Part shown: in pieces, positions 44,380-53,218 of the stretch | Layout: every line of letters starts with the position of its first letter | How positions within the stretch are numbered: the stretch's first letter is position 1 | Source of the DNA: JAVJST01 sp040219295 | GTDB taxonomy: Bacteria > Pseudomonadota > Alphaproteobacteria > Rhodospirillales > Casp-alpha2 | Reading direction: 5' to 3' | Length of the DNA stretch: 64,000 nt | Assembly (NCBI GenBank): GCA_040219295.1 | Contig: JAVJST010000005.1 | Coordinates: 1,240,001-1,304,000 of the forward strand | Translations under genes and position numbers: made by a program | Notes under the pieces: model-generated | The model's input: only the letters and a program-made list of their open reading frames with translations | Database searches by the model: none | What the model was told of the DNA's origin: nothing

Positions 44380-45528
44380 ATGACCGACGAAAAGACCGCC
44401 AGGCCAGAAACTCTTGCGGCCCAGGCATTGGGCCGAACCGATCAGGACACCGGGGCCATCATTCCGCCGGTGCATTTCTCGACGACCTACCAGCGTGACG
44501 CGGCGTACGACGCCACCGCCGGCCGGACCTACATCCGCGATCACGGCCCGACGCAGCAGCACGCCGAAGCCGTCATCGCGGCGCTGGAGAACGGTGTGGA
44601 GGCGATCACCTTTGCATCGGGCAATGCGGCCTGCACGGCAGGGTTTCACGCGCTCGGGGCCGGCGACCGGGTGGCGGTCTCGACGGTCGTCTATCACGGC
44701 GTTCTGCGTTGGCTCGAGCAGTTCGCCGAGGCGCGCGGACTCGGCGTCGATTTCTTTGCACCCGGTAGCGCCGATGCCCTTCGTTCGGCCCTGCATCCCG
44801 GGCAGACGAAGCTCGTGTGGCTCGAAACGCCGGCCAATCCGATGTGGACGGTAACGGATATTGCCGAGGCCGCGGAGATTGCCCACGAAGCCGGCGCATT
44901 GCTCGGCGTCGACTCGACCTGTGCGACGCCGGTTCATACCCGCCCGCTGGACCTGGGCGCCGATATCGTTTGCCATTCCGCGACCAAATTCCTCAACGGC
45001 CACACGGACGTCCTCGCCGGGGCCCTCGTGACGAACCAGCCCGACCACCCGATCTGGCAGCGGATCCGGGCGCACCGGGTCTACGGCGGTGCCATGCTGG
45101 GCAGCATGGAGGCGTGGCTCTTGGTGCGTGGCTTGCGAACCCTCTACCTACGGGTCCCGCGTCAGTCCGAAAACGCCCTGGCGTGCGCTGAGTTCCTTGA
45201 TAAGCATGATCGGGTCGAGAAGGTCTACTATCCGGGCCTGCGGTCGTTCGCGGGGCACGATGTCGCGCAGCGTCAGATGGCCGGCGGTTTCGGCGCCATG
45301 CTGTCGTTTCAGGTGCCGGGCGGCTGCGAGCAGGCCATCGAAACCGTGCTTCGGTGCCGCGTGATCAAGCAGGCGACCTCGCTGGGCGGTGTCGAAAGCT
45401 TGATCGAACACCGAAAGACCAGCGAGGGGCCGACAACCAGGACACCGGAGAACCTGATCAGGATGTCGGTCGGTATCGAGCACATCGACGATCTGATCGC
45501 CGATCTCGACCGGATGCTGGCGCAATGA
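44380..45528 (+). CDS. Cys/Met metabolism PLP-dependent lyase (cystathionine beta-lyase type)
   Basis: 382-aa enzyme of the cystathionine gamma-synthase family. Lys203 in HSATKFLNGHTDV binds PLP, and the segments FASGNAA and GVDSTCATPV belong to the same active site. Likely cystathionine beta-lyase (MetC), but close relatives differ in reaction and cannot be told apart here. The upstream region shows no recognisable SAM-II element. Confidence 0.87.
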   Translation: MTDEKTARPETLAAQALGRTDQDTGAIIPPVHFSTTYQRDAAYDATAGRTYIRDHGPTQQHAEAVIAALENGVEAITFASGNAACTAGFHALGAGDRVAVSTVVYHGVLRWLEQFAEARGLGVDFFAPGSADALRSALHPGQTKLVWLETPANPMWTVTDIAEAAEIAHEAGALLGVDSTCATPVHTRPLDLGADIVCHSATKFLNGHTDVLAGALVTNQPDHPIWQRIRAHRVYGGAMLGSMEAWLLVRGLRTLYLRVPRQSENALACAEFLDKHDRVEKVYYPGLRSFAGHDVAQRQMAGGFGAMLSFQVPGGCEQAIETVLRCRVIKQATSLGGVESLIEHRKTSEGPTTRTPENLIRMSVGIEHIDDLIADLDRMLAQ

Positions 45529-45614
45529 GCGCTGCACAAGTGAAGGCTGTCAGTGAGATCGACTTCGACCGGGCCGGTCGCTAGACTTCGGCGCAAGCAG
45601 AGCAGGGTGCGGCG

Positions 45615-46019
45615 ATGGCAAAATCGATAAAGATCGGCAAGGGCGCGGCGGAGGCGGACAGCGAGGGGTTGAAGCGCAAGTCCCTGGCGCCGAAGGAGAT
45701 CATCTTCGAGCAGGGTGACGAAGCCAACGTCGCCTATCTGATCGCCGACGGCGAGGTCGAGATCTACCGCAAGTCCGGGCGGGGCGAAGTCGGCGTCGCG
45801 TCGCTCTCGCGTGGCGATATTTTCGGTGAGATGTCCCTGATTGACGGTAAGCCGAGGGCGGCATCGGCGCGCGCCGTCAGCGAGGTTGAACTGATTGTCG
45901 TTCGGCCCAGCGATCTCAAGAAGCGGCTCGCCGGATTGTCGGAATACGACATGGTTCTCCGCAGGCTGATCGACGTTTTCGTGCTGCGGCTCCGGGGACA
46001 ACTCGACCGCAACGACTGA
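45615..46019 (+). CDS. stand-alone cyclic-nucleotide-binding domain protein
   Basis: 134 aa, essentially one CAP-like beta-barrel (IFEQGDEANVAYLIADGEVEIY) with the phosphate-binding cassette GEMSLIDGKPRAASARA, whose Glu and Arg contact the ribose and phosphate of cNMP. There is no DNA-binding domain, so it may act through a partner. It follows the lyase gene and precedes the SH3 protein by 9 bp. Confidence 0.85.
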   Translation: MAKSIKIGKGAAEADSEGLKRKSLAPKEIIFEQGDEANVAYLIADGEVEIYRKSGRGEVGVASLSRGDIFGEMSLIDGKPRAASARAVSEVELIVVRPSDLKKRLAGLSEYDMVLRRLIDVFVLRLRGQLDRND

Positions 46020-46028
46020 TCCGGGTGA

Positions 46029-47009
46029 ATGGCGCAAAAGAATATGGCTACGCCAAGACAGTCATCTGCGTTGGGTTGGATGGTGCGTTACGTGCTGTTG
46101 CCCGCCATCCTGGGCATGATCCTGCTGATCGCGGCGGGTGGATACATGGCCTATCGCGATCACCGCATCCGCGCGTTCACGGGTGACGTCACGCCGTTCC
46201 TCGAGCAGTTCGGGATCAGGCTTCCCGATCCCGATCGAAAGGTGGCCCGGGTATCCGTGAACGTACCGCCCAAGCCCGAGCCGCCGGCCGAGATCGTGAC
46301 CGTGAACTCTTACCCGCCCGATGCGCTCTATCCGCTCGAGTCGTGGCAGGTCGTCAACGACCCGGCCGGGTTCATCGACTGGATCATGGTCGACGGTGAG
46401 ATTCAGCCGCTCGACGAGCCCGTCTCGGTTTCCCCCGGACAGGTTGTCGAGATCGGCGGGTGGGCCGGGCATCGCTTGCTCGGCATGCGGTTTGCCGAAG
46501 TCCTGATCTCGGTTTGTGAAATCGTCATTGCCGGCGCGCCGGTCGAGTTGGAACGCCCGGACATCGCCGAGAGCATTCATCCGAACCTGGGCAATGCCGG
46601 TTGGGAGGTGACGCTTTTCGCCGGTGACATTCCGGCGTGCCAGGGCGCGGAAGTCCGGGCATGGGGCCGCCCTCCCGTGGGAACCACCCTGCGTCCGATC
46701 GTCGGCAGCCGGAAACTCCGGTTCGTTGAGCCACGCGAGGGTGTTGAAGCGCCGAACCGATCAGTTGCGCACGTCACGCCGGCCGTGCTGCCGGAACAGG
46801 CCCCCAGTCCCGCCAGCATCCGGCTTGAGCGTCTGGTGCCGGAAGTTGCCCTGCGGCGTTGCGCGGACGCCGCGTGCAGCGTTCTGTCTGTAACCCGCCA
46901 GGAAACTTTCGACGCGGTCGTCGTCGAACGGCGCGGCGGCTGGCTGCTTCTGCAGTCGGCAGTCGGATCCGGATGGGTCCCGGCCGACAACGTGGTTCCG
47001 GCGCCCTGA
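46029..47009 (+). CDS. membrane-anchored SH3-type protein
   Basis: 326 aa with a single membrane helix (about residues 20-41), a Pro-rich linker and a C-terminal bacterial SH3-like domain (RCADAACSVLSVTRQETFDAVVVERRGGWLLLQ), which could bind peptidoglycan or protein ligands in the periplasm. The middle (about 100-230) is beta-rich and contains two Cys (CEIVIAG, IPACQGAE). It overlaps nothing and starts 9 bp after the cNMP-binding gene, suggesting a common operon. Confidence 0.7.
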   Translation: MAQKNMATPRQSSALGWMVRYVLLPAILGMILLIAAGGYMAYRDHRIRAFTGDVTPFLEQFGIRLPDPDRKVARVSVNVPPKPEPPAEIVTVNSYPPDALYPLESWQVVNDPAGFIDWIMVDGEIQPLDEPVSVSPGQVVEIGGWAGHRLLGMRFAEVLISVCEIVIAGAPVELERPDIAESIHPNLGNAGWEVTLFAGDIPACQGAEVRAWGRPPVGTTLRPIVGSRKLRFVEPREGVEAPNRSVAHVTPAVLPEQAPSPASIRLERLVPEVALRRCADAACSVLSVTRQETFDAVVVERRGGWLLLQSAVGSGWVPADNVVPAP

Positions 47010-47114
47010 ACACCGCGCCGGTAAGGCGTATATGACATATCGGCTAGTTGACCGGGCGACGGTGATTCGGGCACCGTGCGGCATTCTCCAGCTTCGTCGG
47101 TGGATGGACGATTT

Positions 47115-48476
47115 ATGACGGCGAACGAACCCGAAACGTTTTTCGAACAGCACCCCGACATCGAGTTCTTCGATGTCCTTGTGCATGATCTGTGCGGAAT
47201 CATGCGCGGCAAGCGTGTGGACCGGAAGCAGCTTGCAAAGCTGTTCACGGAAGGTTTCCAGTTCCCCTCGTCGGTCACCCTGCTCGACGTGACGGGCGAA
47301 TGCTCCGATCCCGAAGGGCGCGGGTTCAGCGACGGCGATCCCGACACGCCGACGCTGCCGGTTTCCGGTACCCTCGTGCCCGTGCCGTGGGTCGACCGTC
47401 CGCTCGGCCAAGTCCTCGCCTGCATGTACGAAGACGACCAGACGACGCCGCACTACGACGATCCGCGCGCCGTGCTGTCTCGCGTCGTCGACCGGATCCG
47501 TGAACTCGGCCTGACGCCGGTCGTCGCCTGTGAACTCGAGTTCTACCTGATCGACCCGGAACGCGGGCCGGGCGGTGAACCGATTCCGCCGCTGATGCCC
47601 AAGTCGGGCAAGCGCAGCAGCGGCACACAGGTCTACAGCGTTTACGAGATGGACGAGTTCGCCGACGTGCTTTTCGACATCGCCGAGGCGTGCCGCATTC
47701 AGGGCATTCCGGCAGGTCCGGCGTCGGCCGAGTACGCTACGGGCCAATTCGAGATCAACCTGAACCACGTTTCTGATCCGCTCGCCGCCTGCGACCATTC
47801 GGCGCTGCTGCAGCGTGTCGTGCGCGGGGTTGCCCGGCGGCACGGTTTCGAAGCGACGTTCATGGCCAAGCCGTATCCCGATGGTACCGGGAGCGGGCTC
47901 CATATGCACTGCAGCCTGCTGGACGGCGACGGGCGGAACGTCTTCGACGACGGCGGCGAGGCAGGCAGCGACGCCCTGCGGCACGCCATCGGCGGTATGC
48001 TGGCGACGATGATGGAAGGGATGGCGGTGTTCGCGCCAAACCGGAACTCCTACCGCCGTTTCGTCTACAACAGCTTCGTGCCGCTGTGCGCCGCGTGGTC
48101 CTACAACAACCGCTCGACTGCCGTCCGCATTCCGGCCGGCGACGGCGACTCGCGCCGCTTCGAACATCGCATCGCCGGCGCCGATGCCAATCCCTATCTG
48201 GTGCTTGCGGCGATCCTTGCCGGCATGCACCACGGCCTTGCCAACAAGGTCGAGCCGCCGGCGGCCATGGAGGGCAACGCCGGTGAGAATGTCGACCCGG
48301 ACATGCCGCGTACCTGGCAGCGGTCGCTCGACAGGGCGCGCCGCGCTGAAATACTGCCGCAGTACTTCGGAGAGGAGTACTGGCGGCGTTACCTGCAGTG
48401 CAAGCAGGACGAACTCGATCGATTCAATAGCATGATCTCGCCGCTCGAGTACGAGTGGTACATGCTGACCGGCTGA
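47115..48476 (+). CDS. glutamine-synthetase-family ligase (PuuA-like)
   Basis: 453 aa. Metal and substrate positions of the GS fold are seen in CELEFYLID, QFEINLNHVSD, GSGLHMHCSL and RFEHRIAGADANPYL. These gamma-glutamylpolyamine synthetase-like enzymes lack the adenylation site of housekeeping GlnA. Such a ligase joins glutamate to an amine such as putrescine. The ATG at 47115 is preferred over the in-frame codon at 47076. It is followed 30 bp later by the aminotransferase gene, a classic amine-degradation pair. Confidence 0.88.
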   Translation: MTANEPETFFEQHPDIEFFDVLVHDLCGIMRGKRVDRKQLAKLFTEGFQFPSSVTLLDVTGECSDPEGRGFSDGDPDTPTLPVSGTLVPVPWVDRPLGQVLACMYEDDQTTPHYDDPRAVLSRVVDRIRELGLTPVVACELEFYLIDPERGPGGEPIPPLMPKSGKRSSGTQVYSVYEMDEFADVLFDIAEACRIQGIPAGPASAEYATGQFEINLNHVSDPLAACDHSALLQRVVRGVARRHGFEATFMAKPYPDGTGSGLHMHCSLLDGDGRNVFDDGGEAGSDALRHAIGGMLATMMEGMAVFAPNRNSYRRFVYNSFVPLCAAWSYNNRSTAVRIPAGDGDSRRFEHRIAGADANPYLVLAAILAGMHHGLANKVEPPAAMEGNAGENVDPDMPRTWQRSLDRARRAEILPQYFGEEYWRRYLQCKQDELDRFNSMISPLEYEWYMLTG

Positions 48477-48506
48477 TCTCGGCCATTGTGTTTGGGAGGA
48501 ACTACC

Positions 48507-49883
48507 GTGGAACGCACCCACAACTGGACGACTGAGGAATGGGTCAAGGCTGACAGCGCCCACCACATGCATCCGTTCTGCGACGTCAAGGACATCAAGG
48601 AGCATGGCACCCGGGTGATCACTGACGCCGAGGGCGTCTACGTGACCGACTCGGACGGCAACCGTCTGCTCGACGGCATGGCCGCGCTGTGGTGCACGAA
48701 TGTCGGTTACGGCCGCAAGGAACTGGCCGATGCGGCGTACGCGCAGATGACGCGCCTGCCGTTCTACAACACGTTCTTCAAGTCGACGACGATGCCTGCG
48801 GTCGAACTGGCGCAGACCCTGGCGGAACTGGCGCCGGAAGGGCTCAATCACGTTTTCTACGCATCCTCGGGTTCGGAGGCGAACGACACCATCGTCCGCA
48901 TGGTGCGCCACTACTGGAACGTTGCCGGCAAGCCCAACAAGAAGACCTTCATCTCGCGCGAGTACGCCTATCACGGCAGCACCATGGCCGCCGCCAGTCT
49001 CGGCGGCATGGAGGGCATGCACCGGCAGGCCGACCTGCCGCTTCCGGGTTTTGCGCACGTCATGCCACCGTACTGGTACGTCTACGGCAAGGACATGCCG
49101 TTCGAGGAGTTCGGCGTCGCCGCGGCCAAGGCGGTCGAGGACAAGATCAAGGAACTCGGCCCGGACAACGTCGCCGCGTTCATCGGCGAGCCGATCATGG
49201 GCGCGGGCGGCGTGATCATTCCGCCGGATTCCTACTGGCCCGAGATCCAGCGCATCTGCAAGGAATACGACATCCTGCTGATCGCCGACGAGGTCATCTG
49301 CGGGTTCGGCCGCACCGGCAACTGGTTCGGCAGCGATACCCTGGGCATCAAGCCGGACCTGATGCCGGTCGCCAAGGGCCTGACGTCAGGCTACCTGCCG
49401 CTCTCGGGCGTCATCGTCCACGACCGGATCATCGACACGCTGATGGATAGCGGCGAGTTCCAGCACGGCTTCACCTATTCCGGGCATCCGGTGTCGACCG
49501 CCGTTGCGATCGCCAACATCGACCTGATCAAGAAGGAAGGGCTGGTCGAGAAGGTGCGCGACGAGACCGGACCGTACCTGGCGAAGAAACTGGCGCCGCT
49601 GAACGATCATCCGCTGGTCGGTGAGGTTCGCCACATGGGCATGTTCGGCGCCATCGAGCTGGTCAAGGACAAGGCAACCCGCGAGTTGTTCTCGCCGAAC
49701 GGCGATGTCGGCATCATCGGTCGCAACGCGTGCTATGCCGAAGGCCTGATCATGCGGCCGGTTCGCGACTCGCTGGTGTTTTCACCGCCGCTTTGCATCA
49801 CCATCGAGCAGATCGACGAAATGGTCGAGAAACTCGGGCGCGCGCTCGACGTAACGCACGAACAGGTTCTGGCACGGGGATAA
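48507..49883 (+). CDS. class III omega-aminotransferase (putrescine/amine type)
   Basis: 458 aa. PLP lysine in PVAKGLTSGYLPLSG, with LIADEVICGFGRTG and the SGSEANDTIVRMVR phosphate-binding region, typical of class III aminotransferases of the SpuC group. The start is GTG at 48507, with GGGAGGA six bases upstream. It probably transfers the amino group of an amine (putrescine, beta-alanine or similar) to pyruvate. Forms one unit with the upstream ligase. Confidence 0.9.
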   Translation: MERTHNWTTEEWVKADSAHHMHPFCDVKDIKEHGTRVITDAEGVYVTDSDGNRLLDGMAALWCTNVGYGRKELADAAYAQMTRLPFYNTFFKSTTMPAVELAQTLAELAPEGLNHVFYASSGSEANDTIVRMVRHYWNVAGKPNKKTFISREYAYHGSTMAAASLGGMEGMHRQADLPLPGFAHVMPPYWYVYGKDMPFEEFGVAAAKAVEDKIKELGPDNVAAFIGEPIMGAGGVIIPPDSYWPEIQRICKEYDILLIADEVICGFGRTGNWFGSDTLGIKPDLMPVAKGLTSGYLPLSGVIVHDRIIDTLMDSGEFQHGFTYSGHPVSTAVAIANIDLIKKEGLVEKVRDETGPYLAKKLAPLNDHPLVGEVRHMGMFGAIELVKDKATRELFSPNGDVGIIGRNACYAEGLIMRPVRDSLVFSPPLCITIEQIDEMVEKLGRALDVTHEQVLARG

Positions 49884-49889
49884 TCCGGC

Positions 49890-51023
49890 CTAGCCGTCTC
49901 CGTCGCGGAGACGGGAAACATGCTCGAGGCGGTCGCGGATCGCGTGGACGATGCGCTGGCTGGCCTTGCCGTCACCGTACGGTGACCAGGTCCGTGCCAT
50001 CCGCGCGTAGGCCTCGGGCGATTCCAGCACCGCCGATACCGCATCGACGATCCTATCCGGGTTCGTTCCCAGGGTGACCGACGTGCCGGCATCGACGGTT
50101 TCCTGCCGTTCGGTCGCGTTCCGGGTCACGAACACGGGCCGGCCGAGCGCCGGGGCCTCTTCCTGCAGGCCGCCGGAGTCCGTCAACACGATGTCGCAGG
50201 CACCGAGGATCGACACCATGGTGTCGTAGGCGACCGCGTCGAGCACGTGGACGCGGTCGTGGCCGGCGAAGGCGGTCTCGACGATGGGCTTCACGGCGGG
50301 ATTCGGATGCGCCAGCCAGATCACGCCGACGTTGTCGAACCGCGCGAGCAGACCCGAGACCCCCTGGATGATCCCGTCGACACCGACGCCGAAGTTTTCG
50401 CGGCGGTGTGTCGTCACCAGCAGGTAGCGCTTCGCCGGATCGAGTTCGAGCGGCATGGGGGGCCGCATCCCGGATACCGCATGCAGCGCATCGATCGCCG
50501 TGTTGCCGGTTACGACGATTGTCTCCTCGCTGATGTTCTCGCGCCGGAGGTTGTCGCGCGCGTGCTCGGTCGGCGCGAAGTTGAGCCATGCGAGCGGCGC
50601 GATCGCCATCCGGTAGTATTCCTCCGGGAAGGGCTCCTGCAGCCGTCCCGTGCGGAGACCGGCCTCGACGTGGCAGAACGGAATGCCGTGATAATAGGCT
50701 TCGAGGGCCGCGACGTAGGCACTGGCGGTGTCGCCCTGTGCAATCACGATGTCGGGCCGGGTTTCGCGGATCTCTCCGCCCAGGCCTTCATGCAGTCGCG
50801 CGGTCAGGACGGACAGCGCCTGGTCGTCGACCATGACGTCGAGATCGGCATCGGCGGCGAGCGAGAACAGGTCGAGTACCGGGCGGCAAAGGTCGCGGTG
50901 CTGCCCCGTCAGCACGACCCGGCACCGCGCCCAATCGGTTCCCTGCAGGGCCGATATGACCGGGGCCATTTTGATCGCCTCGGGCCGGGTCCCGATAACG
51001 CACATGCATTTGATCGGTTTCAT
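49890..51023 (-). CDS. wecB: UDP-N-acetylglucosamine 2-epimerase (non-hydrolysing)
   Basis: 377 aa. Segments GTRPEAIKMAPVI, QGDTASAYVA, HVEAGLRTG, DSGGLQEEAPALGRPV and RNATERQET are those of WecB, which makes UDP-ManNAc for surface polysaccharides. It converges with the aminotransferase gene and is divergent from a glycosyltransferase gene. Confidence 0.92.
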   Translation of the reverse strand: MKPIKCMCVIGTRPEAIKMAPVISALQGTDWARCRVVLTGQHRDLCRPVLDLFSLAADADLDVMVDDQALSVLTARLHEGLGGEIRETRPDIVIAQGDTASAYVAALEAYYHGIPFCHVEAGLRTGRLQEPFPEEYYRMAIAPLAWLNFAPTEHARDNLRRENISEETIVVTGNTAIDALHAVSGMRPPMPLELDPAKRYLLVTTHRRENFGVGVDGIIQGVSGLLARFDNVGVIWLAHPNPAVKPIVETAFAGHDRVHVLDAVAYDTMVSILGACDIVLTDSGGLQEEAPALGRPVFVTRNATERQETVDAGTSVTLGTNPDRIVDAVSAVLESPEAYARMARTWSPYGDGKASQRIVHAIRDRLEHVSRLRDGDG

Positions 51024-51204
51024 GTCGTTATCCTGCTGGACCTTTTCGTACGTCGAAAGGAAAACCGGAATCCCGCTAGACTACGGTCACAGTGAGGATC
51101 GTCGGAAATACCTGTGTGAAAAATGAGGTTCGTCACATTCGGGCAACTGGTAGCAAGGGATACTCTCGCCGAACGGATCGCGATACTGATGCCAATGCGA
51201 ACAC

Positions 51205-51951
51205 ATGATGATACGTAAACGAACCATCTTCATACTGCTGCCGGTCTTCAACGAAGGGAAGAGTTGTTTCAATCTGCTCGAGCGGATCGATGGACTTCGG
51301 ACACGAATGGACGTCGCAATCGTCGTTTTCGCCGTCAACGACGGCAGCACCGACGACACCATCATCTGGCTTGAGAAGGCCGTGCGTCAGCTTGAGAGCC
51401 TCGATATCCGGCTACTGGCGCACGATGGCAACCGGGGTCTCGGCGCCGGCCTGGAGACGCTTTTCGCCGCTGTCGCACCGAATCTCGGCGACACCGATTG
51501 CATCGTCACGATGGACAGCGACGACACGCATGCCGTGACCCTCATACCGGAGATGATCGCCGGCATCGACCGGGGGGCGGACATGGTGATCGCCTCGCGC
51601 TATCGCGACGGGTCGCACGTCAGCGGACTGCCGGCGTTCCGCAGGTTCCTCAGCTTCGGTGCCAGGATCGTTCTGACGTTGCGCTGGCGCCTGCCCGGCG
51701 TGCGCGATTATACGTGCCTGTTCCGGGCATGTTCCGGCGCCGCGGTGCGCCGGCTGCTGGATCACGGACCGCTGACACTGCGGAGTACCGGCTTCACCGC
51801 GACGGCCGAGCTTCTGACGCGGCTGGCGCCCTACTGTCGCTCCATCGCCGAGGTGCCGATCGAGCTTCGCTACGAGAACAAGGTCAATCCGTCGAACCTG
51901 AAGACCTTGCGCACCATCGTCACCACGCTGCGCTTCGTGCTCGGCCGCTGA
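51205..51951 (+). CDS. family 2 glycosyltransferase (DPM1-like)
   Basis: 248 aa with an N-terminal GT-A fold (LLPVFNEGKSCFNLLERI, AVNDGSTDDT) and the metal-binding MDSDDTH. It resembles polyprenyl-phosphate mannosyl or glucosyl transferases but lacks their C-terminal membrane helices. Part of the polysaccharide-type gene group. Confidence 0.85.
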   Translation: MMIRKRTIFILLPVFNEGKSCFNLLERIDGLRTRMDVAIVVFAVNDGSTDDTIIWLEKAVRQLESLDIRLLAHDGNRGLGAGLETLFAAVAPNLGDTDCIVTMDSDDTHAVTLIPEMIAGIDRGADMVIASRYRDGSHVSGLPAFRRFLSFGARIVLTLRWRLPGVRDYTCLFRACSGAAVRRLLDHGPLTLRSTGFTATAELLTRLAPYCRSIAEVPIELRYENKVNPSNLKTLRTIVTTLRFVLGR

Positions 51952-51956
51952 CCGGT

Positions 51957-53141
51957 TCACCCGACAGCGGATTCTTGCCGGCCGGTTTCGCGGTCGAGGA
52001 CGGCCAGTTGGGCGTAGAGAACCAGAACCGGGCCGTAGACGCAGATGGCGATGTGAACTTCGCGCAGTGCTACCGACTCGGTTCTCGTCGTCACAACAAG
52101 AAGGATCGCCGTCGCGGCCATCACGACCGGCCACAATCTTTCGTGGATGACATCGAGCCCCGACCGCACGAGGACGATCGCCGCGGCAATCGCCGCTGCG
52201 TCCATGATGAACCAGTCATAGACCATGAGCCGCGGGTTGATCAGGTTGACGGCGACGATGGCGAGAAAGGCCACGAAGGCATATCGCTCGTCGCGGTCCG
52301 GGATACGCCGGGCGGCCCGGTGGCCGGCCTTGAACGCCCAGAACGCAATGCTGCCCGTCACCGTCCAGTTGACCAAAAGTTTCAACCACGAGGGCAGGTC
52401 GGCGACGGCCGCGACGTAGTAATAGAGCGAACGGCCGACCATCGGTGGCGCGGCATCCGGGTCGCTCCGCGATGCGTCTTCGAGGTGAATGCCCTGGGTG
52501 TCGAGGGACAGCAGGAACAGCTCGAACTGCTGCGGTGCGACCAGATACTGTGCGACGAAGGCGAGGCCGCACAGGCCGGCGACCACGGCGGTCGGGATCA
52601 GGGCACGCGGGTTCAGGCGGTCCGTCAATGCCGGCAGGAGGGCGTAGGCCAGGAAGTACGGCTTGAACAACGAGAACAGCAGAACCGTCGCGTAGAATGC
52701 GATGCGCCACCTGTCCCGGGTCAGGAAGAAGGTGAACACCAGCAGCAGGTGAAAGGGCGCGGCGACGTTTCCGGTCTGAAAGGCCTGCAGGAAGCTGACG
52801 GGAAAGATCGCGTAGATGGAGACGGAGGCGAGCGCCCCGACCAGCAGCAACCTCATCAAGCGGTGCGCGAAGGTCGCCAGGGCAAGCCCTGCCAGCAGGG
52901 CGTACTGCAGCGTGGAAAAACCCATGAACGACATGAGCTCGAGGACCATCGGAGCATAGGCAAACCGGACCGCTTCGAAATCCTCGTACGGATTCCCGCC
53001 GGCCTTATCGATGGCGATGGCGTTCTGATAGATCTCGAGATCCCACAACACCGGATGCGACTGATCGACGATGTAGGATGCGGCGGCGACCAGCAGGGCG
53101 AGGCCGATCAGCGCGGGCAGATGATGTCTTTGCAGAGTCAT
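51957..53141 (-). CDS. GT-C-like membrane protein (GT87/DUF2029 style)
   Basis: 394 aa with about ten membrane helices. A short loop near the N-terminus with DLEIYQNA and GNPYE, and the later NPRLMVYDWF, recall GT87-family mannosyltransferases that use polyprenyl-phosphate sugars. The ATG at 53141 is preferred to a TTG five codons upstream. Assignment is by pattern only. Confidence 0.6.
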   Translation of the reverse strand: MTLQRHHLPALIGLALLVAAASYIVDQSHPVLWDLEIYQNAIAIDKAGGNPYEDFEAVRFAYAPMVLELMSFMGFSTLQYALLAGLALATFAHRLMRLLLVGALASVSIYAIFPVSFLQAFQTGNVAAPFHLLLVFTFFLTRDRWRIAFYATVLLFSLFKPYFLAYALLPALTDRLNPRALIPTAVVAGLCGLAFVAQYLVAPQQFELFLLSLDTQGIHLEDASRSDPDAAPPMVGRSLYYYVAAVADLPSWLKLLVNWTVTGSIAFWAFKAGHRAARRIPDRDERYAFVAFLAIVAVNLINPRLMVYDWFIMDAAAIAAAIVLVRSGLDVIHERLWPVVMAATAILLVVTTRTESVALREVHIAICVYGPVLVLYAQLAVLDRETGRQESAVG

Positions 53142-53218
53142 GCGCCTGGCCTTCAACCACGGTGTTCACAGGATCGCCGGCAAAACCGGGCCTCGCCGCC
53201 TGACAGTTGCCGATCCGG

